Source: an uncultured Coriobacteriaceae bacterium (GTDB lineage: Bacteria; Actinomycetota; Coriobacteriia; Coriobacteriales; Atopobiaceae). From it: 64,000 nucleotides of DNA. A model generated the notes under the pieces. The model was not told the DNA's origin. It searched no databases and saw nothing but the letters and a program-made list of their open reading frames with translations. A program made the position numbers and the translations under genes. The stretch is taken from the NCBI GenBank assembly GCA_902788705.1, contig CADALE010000013.1, positions 1 through 64,000 of the forward strand. Reading direction: 5' to 3'. Positions 49,200-57,314 of this stretch are shown here, piece by piece (position 1 is the stretch's first letter; each line of letters starts with the position of its first letter).

Positions 49200-50868
49200 C
49201 GCCAATCGACTCCTTCAGCCTGGTAAGGGCAATCTTGGTCTCGGCCGTGGTCTCGCCCAGAAGCGAGGCGATCTCCTGCACGATGCGCATCTGCTTTGCC
49301 ACCACGTTGTCGGCAACCTCGACGGTCTTGGCCTTGAGCTCCTCGCGGCGTTGGTGCTCTTCCTCCTCGGCAGTCACGTCGTGCATGATGCAGATGATCA
49401 TGCGCCCGTCCTCGGCAGGCACGATGGTCTCCTCAACATAGCGCTGGTACTCTGCAAGGAAGGCCCTTTGGTTGTAGACGCCACGTCTGGTGCGCTTCAC
49501 CTCCATGAAGGCGCGGGGGTCAAGGATGCGCACGACCTGGTCTCCCAGCACGTCGGACGCAAACCGTATGTTGAGCAGGCGCATCGCTGCATCGTTGAGC
49601 TGCTGGACCTCAAGCGCATCGTTCACCACGACGATGGCGTTGGGGCTGTTGTTGACGATGGCGTCAGAAAAGCTCTCCGCCTTCTCCTTGAGGAACGGCA
49701 GGCACATGGAGATGTCGGCCTTGCCCTGGTAGATGGCTACGGCCTTCTCGCGGCACGTGTCGTAGCCGCACGAGCCGCAATTGAGCTCGTCAGAGGGTTT
49801 GAACTTGCCCATCTTCCGGAGGATCTCGATGACGTCGTACTCGGACGGCACGCGCTCTTGGTGGTCAAGCGCCGTGAAGAGGTGCTTCATCTGGGTGACG
49901 TCGGGCTGCTCCACCGGGAAGTCCCTCGTTCCGGCATAGGTCGCCACCGCGAGGTAGTCCTTCACCGGGCTGCGGCGGTGCTTCTCCATGACTGGGCCGG
50001 CCACGCAGCTTCCCTCGCAGGCGGACATCTCGATGAAGCATCGGTGTATCTTTCCTTGCGCGATCTCCTCAAGGGCTGCGACGCAGTTCTCGACGCCGTC
50101 GAGTGCCATGTAGCTGAAGTCCAGCCGTTCGCACTCCATGGTCTTCAGGATGCCGCCCGTGGTGGGAAAGAAGCGCGCCAGGCTCTCGTCGTTCAGCATG
50201 AGCTCCTTCTTGGGCTCGATGCCCTCGCTCTCGAGCCACCGCGTGAGCTCCTCGAAGGTGAGCACGGCGTCCACATCGTCTTGGTACTGCGCGCCTTCGT
50301 CCTTCTTTGCCACGCACGGCCCCACGAATACGGTCCTGGCACCAGGTATGCGGCGCTTGATGTCTCGGCAGTGGGCAACCATGGGCGAGACCACGTCGGC
50401 GAGGTAGGGGAGCTGCTCGGGGAAGTACTTACGAATCAGCAGGTTGATGGAGTGGCAGCATGAGGAGATGATGATGTCCTTGCCCTCCTCCTCCAGCATG
50501 CGGTCGTACTCGCGCTTGACCATCGTCGCGCCGATGGCCGTTTCCTCCACGTCGGCAAAGCCAAGCCTCCTTACCGCCTCGCGCATGGCCTCGATGCCTA
50601 CGCCCTCGTAGTTGGCAATGAACGATGGCGCGAGGCTCATCACCACCGGAGCCCCGCTGCCGATCAGCACCTTGGCCTTCTCGGTCTCGTCCACGATCTG
50701 CTTGGCGTCCTGCGGGCAGACCACGAAGCAGGTGCCGCACAGGATGCACTCGTCGTCGATGATGTGCGCCTGGTCTGCCGAGAAGCGGATGGACTTGACC
50801 GGACAGTGGCGGATGCACTTGTAGCAGTTCTTGCAGTTGGACTTTTTCAGGCGCAGACAGCTCGACAT
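49192..50868 (-). CDS. [FeFe]-hydrogenase-like PAS sensor protein (HydS type)
   Basis: A 558-residue protein. Two ferredoxin clusters (NCYKCIRHCPVKSIRF, ECILCGTCFVVCPQDAKQ) precede an H-cluster-like domain with SSCCHS, GPCVAKKDEG and SACEGSCVAGP, so every H-cluster cysteine position is kept. A further 4Fe-4S motif (CGSCGYDTC) and a PAS domain (NSPNAIVVVNDALEVQQLND) follow, then a coiled coil. This is the layout of sensory group C/D hydrogenases rather than catalytic enzymes. ATG 50868 has GGGGGAAG upstream. It is coupled to the SpoIIE-like phosphatase and probably controls it. No maturation genes (hydEFG) are in the window. Confidence 0.85.
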   Translation of the reverse strand: MSSCLRLKKSNCKNCYKCIRHCPVKSIRFSADQAHIIDDECILCGTCFVVCPQDAKQIVDETEKAKVLIGSGAPVVMSLAPSFIANYEGVGIEAMREAVRRLGFADVEETAIGATMVKREYDRMLEEEGKDIIISSCCHSINLLIRKYFPEQLPYLADVVSPMVAHCRDIKRRIPGARTVFVGPCVAKKDEGAQYQDDVDAVLTFEELTRWLESEGIEPKKELMLNDESLARFFPTTGGILKTMECERLDFSYMALDGVENCVAALEEIAQGKIHRCFIEMSACEGSCVAGPVMEKHRRSPVKDYLAVATYAGTRDFPVEQPDVTQMKHLFTALDHQERVPSEYDVIEILRKMGKFKPSDELNCGSCGYDTCREKAVAIYQGKADISMCLPFLKEKAESFSDAIVNNSPNAIVVVNDALEVQQLNDAAMRLLNIRFASDVLGDQVVRILDPRAFMEVKRTRRGVYNQRAFLAEYQRYVEETIVPAEDGRMIICIMHDVTAEEEEHQRREELKAKTVEVADNVVAKQMRIVQEIASLLGETTAETKIALTRLKESIGDE

Positions 50869-51020
50869 CGCTTCCCCCTTGCTTTTCTCGAGACAGTTTG
50901 GCTCTTGATATGAATGCATGTATCTGCATTTTATGGCATTTGTTGCACTGGTGCACGTACGGACAGGCGAGGCATGTGACGCGTCTTGGCATCGCTTGGT
51001 ACGGGCCTACAAACAAATGC

Positions 51021-51040
51021 GCTTGTGCACCCGCACAAGC
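51021..51040. promoter_or_regulatory. Palindrome between hydS-like and ptb genes
   Basis: GCTTGTGC-ACCC-GCACAAGC is a perfect 8-bp inverted repeat. It contains TTGTG-N6-CACAA, the same palindrome as at 44791, in another divergent promoter region. The remainder of 50869-51156 has no gene. Confidence 0.55.
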
Positions 51041-51156
51041 AAGCCCATGACGTATTCGACAATGATTGGCGCAGCACCCATGTTCAGTACAGCGCCCTGT
51101 GGTGAAAATTGATATCAGTTGGTACTGTGCCTTTTCACAACCGAGAGGAGCATTTC

Positions 51157-52161
51157 ATGGATCTGATGGAGCAGCTGCGTGCCAAGGCGGCTTCCAATGT
51201 GCAGAAGGTGGCCTTCTTCGAGGCTGATGACCCCAAGATGATGGAGGTCGTGGGCGAGCTTGTCAAGGCTGGCCTTGCCGACTGCCACATCGTGGGCGAC
51301 GGCGAGACGCTGCGCGGCGTAGCCGAGCAGGTTGGCGTCGACCTCGCGAACATCCACGTGATCGACCTTTCCGACGAGGAGGCCACCGAGGCCTTTGCGG
51401 TGCGCTTCGAGGCCATGCCCGACTGCCAGTTCAAGAGCAAGGCCATCCGTCGCCGCGCCAAGAAGCCGATGGACCGCTGCCTCATGATGCAGAGCCTGGG
51501 CGACGTCGACATCACCTTCGGCGGCCTGTGCTGCTCCACTGGCGACGTCATCCTTGGCGGCATGACCTACATCGGCCTCGCCGAGGGCGTCGACACCATC
51601 TCCAGCCTCGGCATCTTCAACATCCCCGGCTGGGACGGCAGCGAGGGCCCGCTGCTGGGCTTCGGCGACGCCGCCGTGTGCGTGAGCCCCGACCCCGAGC
51701 AGCTTGCCTCCATCGCCATCACCTCCGCCGAGACGGTGCACGCCCTCATGGGCTGGGAGCCGCGCGTGGCCATGCTGTCCTACTCCACCGACGGCTCCGC
51801 CGAGGGCGAGCTGGTGGACAAGGTGCGCGAGGCCGTGCGTATCGCGCAGGAGCGTCGCCCCGACCTCGCGGTTGATGGCGAGTTCCAGCTTGACTCCGCC
51901 ATCCGCCCCGAAATCGCCGCCAAGAAGGTGCGCCGCGAGAGCGCTGTCGCCGGCAAGGCCAACGTGCTCATCTGCCCTGACATCAACGTGGGCAACATCG
52001 GCGTCAAGCTTGTGCAGAACTTCGCCCACGCCGATGCCTACGGCCCCATGCTGCAGGGCTTCAAGAAGATCGTGTGCGACTGCAGCCGTTCCGCACCGGT
52101 GTCCGAGCTGGTGGGCAACGTCGTCATGAGCTGCGTGCGCAGCCAGGCCCTGAAGGCGTAA
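51157..52161 (+). CDS. ptb: Phosphate acyltransferase (Ptb/Pta family)
   Basis: A 334-residue enzyme that swaps CoA for phosphate on a short acyl group. KVAFFEADDPKMMEVVGELV, CCSTGDVILGGMTYIGLAEG, VSPDPEQLASIAITSAETVH, AMLSYSTDGS, DGEFQLDSAIRPEIAAKKVR and LICPDINVGNIGVKLVQNFA are Pta/Ptb family motifs. The butyrate kinase immediately downstream argues for a C4 or branched substrate. GAGGAG precedes ATG 51157. The butyryl specificity is inferred from context. Confidence 0.88.
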   Translation: MDLMEQLRAKAASNVQKVAFFEADDPKMMEVVGELVKAGLADCHIVGDGETLRGVAEQVGVDLANIHVIDLSDEEATEAFAVRFEAMPDCQFKSKAIRRRAKKPMDRCLMMQSLGDVDITFGGLCCSTGDVILGGMTYIGLAEGVDTISSLGIFNIPGWDGSEGPLLGFGDAAVCVSPDPEQLASIAITSAETVHALMGWEPRVAMLSYSTDGSAEGELVDKVREAVRIAQERRPDLAVDGEFQLDSAIRPEIAAKKVRRESAVAGKANVLICPDINVGNIGVKLVQNFAHADAYGPMLQGFKKIVCDCSRSAPVSELVGNVVMSCVRSQALKA

Positions 52162-52229
52162 GACAACGATTCCGAGGCGCGGCAACGATGACGAGCGTTG
52201 CCGCGCCAACTTGAGAGGGGAGACCCCGC

Positions 52230-53339
52230 ATGGCAGACAAGACCTACCGCATCCTGGTCATCAACCCTGGCTCCACCTCCACGAAGGTGGGCGTGTTTGA
52301 CGGCGAGACCGAGGTGTTTACCAAGAACGTGGCGCACGAGGCCGAGAAGCTGGCCACGTTCGCATCCGTCTCCGACCAGATGCCCTATCGCCGCGACCTC
52401 ATCCTCGAGGCCCTTGCCGAGAACGGCGTGGACCTCTCCACCATCGACGCGTTCGTCGGCCGTGGCGGCGGCCTGCTGGCCCTCGAGGGCGGCACCTACG
52501 CCGTGAACGACGTCATGCTCGACCACGCCTACCGCGGCGCCAACGGCGTGCAGCACCCCGCACAGCTGGGCAGCCAGCTGGCTAACGCGTTCGCCACGCA
52601 GGTGGGCAAGCCCGCCTTCGTGGTCAACCCGCCCGACACCGACGAGCTCTGCGACCTCGCTCGCATGACCGGCATCAAGGGCGTCTACCGCAACGTGCAC
52701 CTGCACGCGCTCAACCTCAAGGAGACCGCCATCCGCCACGCCCACGGCATGGGCAAGCGCTACGACGAGTGCAACTTCATCGTGTGCCACATCGGCGGTG
52801 GCATCTCCATCAGCGCCCACAAGCAGGGCAAGATGATCGATGGATACGACATCGTGGGCGGCGAGGGCATGATGGCCCCCACCCGCTGCGGCGCCGTGCC
52901 CGTGGCCGAGGTGCTCAACTACCTCGAGGCCGGGCACTCCATCAAGGAGGTCCGCGGTATGTGCATGAAGACCGGCGGCTTCGTCGACCTGCTGGGAACC
53001 TCTGACGCCATCGAGGTCTGCAACCGCGCAGCAGCCGGCGACAAGGCTGCCGCCCGCGCGTGGGACGCCATGCTCTACCAGATCAACAAGTACATCGGAT
53101 CCATGGCCACCGTGCTCGGCGGCAAGGTTGACGGCATCCTGCTGGGTGGCGGCATGGTACACAACAAGGACCTCGTCAAGAGCATCGAGGACAACTGCGG
53201 CTGGATCGCGCCCGTCTCCGCCTACCCTGGCGAGTTCGAGCTCGAGGCCATGGCTGCCGGCGCCATCCGCGTCCTCACGGGCGAGGAGGAGCCCAAGACC
53301 TACACCGGCATTCCCGTGTTCACGGGCTTCGACGACTAG
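52230..53339 (+). CDS. buk: Butyrate kinase, copy 1
   Basis: A 369-residue ASKHA-family kinase making ATP from an acyl phosphate. ILVINPGSTSTKVGVFDGET opens the first domain; GRGGGLLALEGGTYAVND, HPAQLGSQLANAF, NFIVCHIGGGISISAHKQGK and VDGILLGGGMVHNKDLVKSI are butyrate kinase hallmarks. It forms an operon with ptb (68-base gap) ending in a terminator. A second, diverged copy is at 61955. Confidence 0.93.
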   Translation: MADKTYRILVINPGSTSTKVGVFDGETEVFTKNVAHEAEKLATFASVSDQMPYRRDLILEALAENGVDLSTIDAFVGRGGGLLALEGGTYAVNDVMLDHAYRGANGVQHPAQLGSQLANAFATQVGKPAFVVNPPDTDELCDLARMTGIKGVYRNVHLHALNLKETAIRHAHGMGKRYDECNFIVCHIGGGISISAHKQGKMIDGYDIVGGEGMMAPTRCGAVPVAEVLNYLEAGHSIKEVRGMCMKTGGFVDLLGTSDAIEVCNRAAAGDKAAARAWDAMLYQINKYIGSMATVLGGKVDGILLGGGMVHNKDLVKSIEDNCGWIAPVSAYPGEFELEAMAAGAIRVLTGEEEPKTYTGIPVFTGFDD

Positions 53340-53350
53340 TTTGACATCGT

Positions 53351-53387
53351 GGGCCGCGCCAGCCTTCTGTGGGCTGACGCGGCCTTT
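53351..53387 (+). terminator. Terminator after buk
   Basis: GGGCCGCGCCAGCC pairs with GGGCTGACGCGGCC (one internal bulge), followed by TTTTCG. It ends the ptb-buk operon 11 bases past the stop. Confidence 0.8.
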
Positions 53388-53407
53388 TCGTGTGAAGGAG
53401 GAACTCC

Positions 53408-53899
53408 ATGATCAAAGACCCACGCCTGGCGCTCGCCATCTCCATCGGCCTGCTGCCTCCCATCTGGGCGGTCGTGTCGGGCCACTGTGGCATCACCTGC
53501 GGTGCGGTGGCGCTCATCTGCGCAGGCATCTTCGTCACGGCAGGCAACAAGGTGGAGCTGGGCCTGCCCATGTCGCTGGGCTTCCTGCTGTCCGACCTCA
53601 TGGCCGTGTGCGCCATCTGGCTCATGGAGAACCTTCCGTTCCCCGGTGACGGCAACACCTTCATCACCCTCGCGGTGCTGGGATTCTGCGCCGTGCTGCT
53701 CTGCACGCGCCTCGAGAAGGTGTTCTTCCTGCCGGCCGTGCTCTCTGGCTGGGCAGTTGGCCTTACGGTGATGGGTCCGCTGGGATTTGCCAACCTTGGC
53801 ACCATGCCCATCCAGGTGGGCGTGGCCATGCTGGCCGGCGTCTGGTACGCCGGCTGGGCCGTGGACGTGTTCAGCCGTCTCATTGGTCCCAAGGAGTAG
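53408..53899 (+). CDS. Small integral membrane protein (DUF1097-like)
   Basis: A 163-residue protein with five or six hydrophobic helices (LALAISIGLLPPIWAVVSGH, ITCGAVALICAGIFVTAGNK, LPMSLGFLLSDLMAVCAIWL, VQVGVAMLAGVWYAG-type end). Size and layout resemble DUF1097 proteins, but that is a tentative match. AAGGAGG lies 7 bases upstream. It lies just after the ptb-buk terminator and before another small membrane protein. A transport or sensing role is possible; none is shown. Confidence 0.65.
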   Translation: MIKDPRLALAISIGLLPPIWAVVSGHCGITCGAVALICAGIFVTAGNKVELGLPMSLGFLLSDLMAVCAIWLMENLPFPGDGNTFITLAVLGFCAVLLCTRLEKVFFLPAVLSGWAVGLTVMGPLGFANLGTMPIQVGVAMLAGVWYAGWAVDVFSRLIGPKE

Positions 53900-53962
53900 G
53901 CTCGCGTCCGCTTTGACTGCGTCGCCAGCCGTGTCTATCGTACGGTCGTACAAAGATTAGAA

Positions 53963-53999
53963 CGAAATGGCTGCAAACCTTATGGGGGCGGCCATTTCG
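53963..53999. repeat. Inverted repeat between two membrane protein genes
   Basis: CGAAATGGC (53963-53971) and GCCATTTCG (53991-53999) pair perfectly with a 19-base loop. It may be an operator or weak terminator. Confidence 0.4.
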
Positions 54000-54060
54000 C
54001 CAGTGAGGCCACAAGCCTACGATGTGTTCGCTTTACTGCAACTCAACCAAAGGAGTTATC

Positions 54061-54564
54061 ATGCCCATGAAGACGTCCACGCGCTTCGTCAAGGCGGCCA
54101 TCCTCAACACCTGCGTCGCCCTCGTGCTCTGCACGCTCTGCGAGTTCCTCGCCCTCTACGTGTTCAAGACGGCCGACGCGTCCAATGGCTGGATCTGGCC
54201 CATGTTCTTCATCAACTTCGTGTTCTCTTGGTGCATCGCCACCATCATCGGCATGATTCCGTCCATCCCCGAGAAGGGCTTCCAGTGGGCCATGAAGCGC
54301 TCCAACCCCTCCGAGGGCCTTAAGTTTGGCCTGCTGGTCAACACCTACATCAACACCATCTACTCCGTCATTCTGTGCTATCTCGTGGGTGCCCTTGACG
54401 CCTGCGTGCTGGGCGGCGCACCGTTCATCGCCTCTATCTTCGGCTTCTTCCAGAACATCATTCCCGTGTGGATCGCCTGCTTCATCGTCACCTTCCTGCT
54501 CAACGGCCCGGTGGAGAACCTGGCCCGCAAGCTCTGCAACGACCCCGCGCCCGAGATGCACTAA
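54061..54564 (+). CDS. Small membrane protein of unknown function
   Basis: A 167-residue protein with four predicted helices (FVKAAILNTCVALVLCTLCE, WIWPMFFINFVFSWCIATII, FGLLVNTYINTIYSVILCYL, IIPVWIACFIVTFLLNGPVE). AAAGGAG is upstream of ATG 54061. No family is confidently recognised; a DUF2798-like repeat is possible because the first and second halves look related in helix pattern. It lies between the other small membrane protein and the hydrolase. Confidence 0.65.
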   Translation: MPMKTSTRFVKAAILNTCVALVLCTLCEFLALYVFKTADASNGWIWPMFFINFVFSWCIATIIGMIPSIPEKGFQWAMKRSNPSEGLKFGLLVNTYINTIYSVILCYLVGALDACVLGGAPFIASIFGFFQNIIPVWIACFIVTFLLNGPVENLARKLCNDPAPEMH

Positions 54565-54587
54565 GCTACCTCACAAGCGCCCAACCG

Positions 54588-54617
54588 ACGACCGCCGGAC
54601 CTTGGCCCGGCGGTCGT
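54588..54617 (+). terminator. Hairpin after the membrane protein gene
   Basis: ACGACCGCCGG (54588-54598) pairs with CCGGCGGTCGT (54607-54617), 11 bp with an 8-base loop. It is followed by TCCATAAGG, so it is a weak terminator or leader hairpin just ahead of the MBL-fold gene's ribosome site. Confidence 0.5.
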
Positions 54618-54633
54618 TCCATAAGGAGAGAAG

Positions 54634-55494
54634 ATGCACCTCTTTGACGTGACAACCATCGCCCATGGCCTGCACCGCATCGTGGACGTGCTGGGCAACC
54701 ATTGCTACTTGGTGGAGGGAAGCGATCGCGCGCTGCTCGTGGACACCTGTGGTGGCATCGGCAACCTGCGTGCATGCGTCGAGGCCATCACGAACCTATC
54801 GGTTACCGTGGCGCTTACGCACGGCCATGACGACCACCTGTCGGGTGCCTACTGGTATGACGAGGCATACCTCTCCCCGCTTGACGGGGGAGTGCGCTGC
54901 TGGGAAAAGGTGGAGGACCACTCTGGGCGCATCAGAAGTCAGGTCGTGGAGGAGGGGGTAGTTTCTGCCGACACGCCCTTCGCGCTTCGCGACGGCAAGC
55001 GGCCCCAAGAGCTGCCCCTTGTGGATGGCCAGACGTTTGACCTTGGTGGTCGCACGATACGCGCCATCTCTCTGCCTGGGCACACGGCAGGATCTGTGGC
55101 CTTCCTTATCGAGGACCTGCGCATCCTGCTTTCGGGAGACGCGGTGACCCCCATCATGTGCCTGTTCTTTGACGAGTCGCTTGACATCGAGGGATGGCGC
55201 GAGCACACCCTGCGTCGCATGCAGGAGCTGGAGTTTGACGTGTTTTACACGGGTCACCACGACCACGCCTTCCCCAAGGAGACGCTCGCAAGCTTTGATG
55301 CGGCTGCCGTCTATGCCGAGACTGACCGTGGCATGGAGTGGCAGCACAGTCGCCTGACCGAGTTCAGGGGCATCATCCACCTGTGCCCAAGCGAGACCTT
55401 CGATGCCGACAGCGTCGACTTCCGCGCCGTCATCGATCACTGGCACGAGCTGCCTCCGCGCCGTCGCCGCAAGCGTACGGCGCAGCAAAGCTGA
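54634..55494 (+). CDS. Metallo-beta-lactamase-fold hydrolase
   Basis: A 286-residue protein. THGHDDHLSG (His63, His65, Asp67, His68) is the HxHxDH zinc motif, LPGHTAGSVAFL the next ligand, LLSGDAVTP the bridging Asp, and TGHHDHAF the last His. AAGGAGAG precedes the ATG. Family members hydrolyse thioesters, lactones or phosphoesters. Its place beside acyl-CoA genes suggests a thioesterase or lactonase, but the specificity is open. It ends convergent with the MFS gene. Confidence 0.85.
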   Translation: MHLFDVTTIAHGLHRIVDVLGNHCYLVEGSDRALLVDTCGGIGNLRACVEAITNLSVTVALTHGHDDHLSGAYWYDEAYLSPLDGGVRCWEKVEDHSGRIRSQVVEEGVVSADTPFALRDGKRPQELPLVDGQTFDLGGRTIRAISLPGHTAGSVAFLIEDLRILLSGDAVTPIMCLFFDESLDIEGWREHTLRRMQELEFDVFYTGHHDHAFPKETLASFDAAAVYAETDRGMEWQHSRLTEFRGIIHLCPSETFDADSVDFRAVIDHWHELPPRRRRKRTAQQS

Positions 55495-55516
55495 TCGGTT
55501 GGCTACTGGTTACCGG

Positions 55517-56773
55517 CTACTCAACCTTTTGGCCCAGCGCAAAGAGGCTGGTGGCCAGGCAGATGCCCATGCACACGAGGCCTCCGATGAACATGAGCGG
55601 GAAGCCGCCGGGCGAATCGATCACGAAGCTCCAGAACACGGCCGCCACAGCGCTCATGAGCGAGCCCACCATGGAGATGCGCGAGTAGATGTTGGTGTAA
55701 TCGGCACTGCCAAAGACGGAGCGAACCAAAAGCGGCGTCTGCACCGTTGTCATGGCGTAGACCACGCCAAAGAGGAACGCGCCCACAAGCAGAATGGCCA
55801 GCGGCGAGGGCATGAGCCACATGAGCACGACGCCAAGCGCACCGCATCCCAGGCCAAAGAAGATGCCCAGCTTGACGGACTTGTCGTTGATGATGCCCAG
55901 GACCACCTTGCCGATGGCCTGACCAGCCATGGCGGCACTTGCCACCACGCCGGAGGCGGCTGCGATGGCGGGGAGCGTGTCGGCAAACGAGGTGGCGTAG
56001 CTGGCTAGGAACTGGTAGATGGTCTGGTTGAGCGTGATGATGCCGCAGAAGATGGCCAGCGCGTAGAAGGCGGGGGTCTTCATCGCCACAGAGGCGGGTA
56101 CTCCCGTCGCCGCCTCGGTAGGGGACGCGGCTGCCTGCTCCTGCTCCTCGCCGGCGCCGTAGGGCAGAAGGCCCTTGTCCTCGGGCTTGGAGCGCACCAC
56201 AAAAAGCGTGAAGGGCAGCGTGCCCACCAGCACGATGATGCCAAACACCAAGTAGGCCGTGCGCCAGCCCTCGGGGCCACTCTGGATGAGGGCCGTGCCG
56301 ATGGGGTTGAAGATGACGCCTCCAATGCCGGTGAACGCCATGCAGAGGCCTACGAAGAAGCCCACGCGCTTGACGCACCATGCATTGATGAGCGTGGGGA
56401 CGGACAGGTAGATGAGCGGGGCCATGCCCACGCCCATGATGGCTCCGCATACGTAGAACCAGGGCATGGAGTTGCCGCGGCTCATGCCGATGAGGCCAAG
56501 CCCTGCGAGGATGGTGGCCCCAGACAGCACCTTGCGCGAGTCCAGCTTGCTCAGGTGGTTGCCTGCCATGGGTAGCGTGAGCATCATCATGATGTTGAGG
56601 ATCGAGAAGTACAGGGTGAAGGACGCCCGCGGAACCCCAAAGAACTCTGCCACCGGCGTGAAGAAGATGCCTGCGCAGCTTAGCACGAGCGCACAGGGCA
56701 GGCAGGTGATGGCGATGCAGCTTGCGACGATTGCGTAGGCGTAGTGGAATCCACCCTTGCGTTCAGCGGTCAT
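55517..56773 (-). CDS. MFS transporter, oxalate/formate antiporter-like
   Basis: A 418-residue permease with 12 predicted helices and a central charged loop (VRSKPEDKGLLPYG, typical of the OFA/monocarboxylate subgroup). AYAIVASCIAITCLPCALVL opens helix 1, and MMLTLPMAGNHLSKLDSRKV is the helix 2-3 loop. ATG 56773 has GGAAGG upstream; a longer frame is rejected. It is divergent from the ACP-CocE operon and probably imports the substrate or exports the acid product. Confidence 0.85.
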   Translation of the reverse strand: MTAERKGGFHYAYAIVASCIAITCLPCALVLSCAGIFFTPVAEFFGVPRASFTLYFSILNIMMMLTLPMAGNHLSKLDSRKVLSGATILAGLGLIGMSRGNSMPWFYVCGAIMGVGMAPLIYLSVPTLINAWCVKRVGFFVGLCMAFTGIGGVIFNPIGTALIQSGPEGWRTAYLVFGIIVLVGTLPFTLFVVRSKPEDKGLLPYGAGEEQEQAAASPTEAATGVPASVAMKTPAFYALAIFCGIITLNQTIYQFLASYATSFADTLPAIAAASGVVASAAMAGQAIGKVVLGIINDKSVKLGIFFGLGCGALGVVLMWLMPSPLAILLVGAFLFGVVYAMTTVQTPLLVRSVFGSADYTNIYSRISMVGSLMSAVAAVFWSFVIDSPGGFPLMFIGGLVCMGICLATSLFALGQKVE

Positions 56774-56855
56774 GGTCGTCCTTCCCCGAGATTTGCGACA
56801 ACAAACACGGTAATGGTTCCACCTGCGCAAAGCCATGTGCGTAAGCCTAGGTTGT

Positions 56856-57010
56856 CCGTCTCGATGGCGCCGGCCGTTGGGCGCACGCATCATGGTAGTG
56901 ACCCTCGGTGGCCTAGACGATTGCACAACAAGGGCTGGACCGCGCTTCCCTCATTTGAGTCGGCATCCATTGTGGGTGCCCGTCTCGATGGTCAAACTTT
57001 TCATCATGGT
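56856..57010. repeat. Paired direct repeats in the MFS/ACP divergent region
   Basis: CCGTCTCGATGG occurs at 56856-56867 and 56980-56991, each followed by CATCATGGT (56888-56896 and 57002-57010). The spacing within each pair differs (32 and 22). They lie between divergent promoters, so a regulatory role is possible. No gene is supported in 56774-57053. Confidence 0.4.
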
Positions 57011-57053
57011 CACTGTTGTCGGGGATATGCCCCGCCACGGAAAGGAGAAGGCA

Positions 57054-57302
57054 ATGGATGAGGATCGTCAGGAAGTCTTTGATGCGCTGTGCACGCGCGC
57101 AAGCCAGCTCTTCGGCAAGGACCCCTCCGAGTTCACGCTGGACACCAGGTGGGAGGACCTCGGCATCAAGTCGGTGCAGGTCTCCCAGATAACCACCTAT
57201 CTCGAGGATGAGCTTGATATCGAGGTGCCCTACATGAAGTTCCGTCGTTGCGCCACCTTTGGCGAGGCGGTCGACTTCGTGGCCGACCTGCTGGACGAGT
57301 AG
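57054..57302 (+). CDS. Second stand-alone acyl carrier protein
   Basis: An 82-residue acidic protein: QEVFDALCTRASQLFGKDPS, then WEDLGIKSVQVSQITTYLED with the phosphopantetheine Ser40. The DSL motif reads IKSV, again unlike AcpP and different from the first ACP. AAAGGAG is upstream of ATG 57054. It is followed after 12 bases by the CocE-like hydrolase, which may release or act on its acyl group. Pairing of an ACP with this hydrolase type is unusual. Confidence 0.86.
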   Translation: MDEDRQEVFDALCTRASQLFGKDPSEFTLDTRWEDLGIKSVQVSQITTYLEDELDIEVPYMKFRRCATFGEAVDFVADLLDE

Positions 57303-57314
57303 GGGAGGAACACC

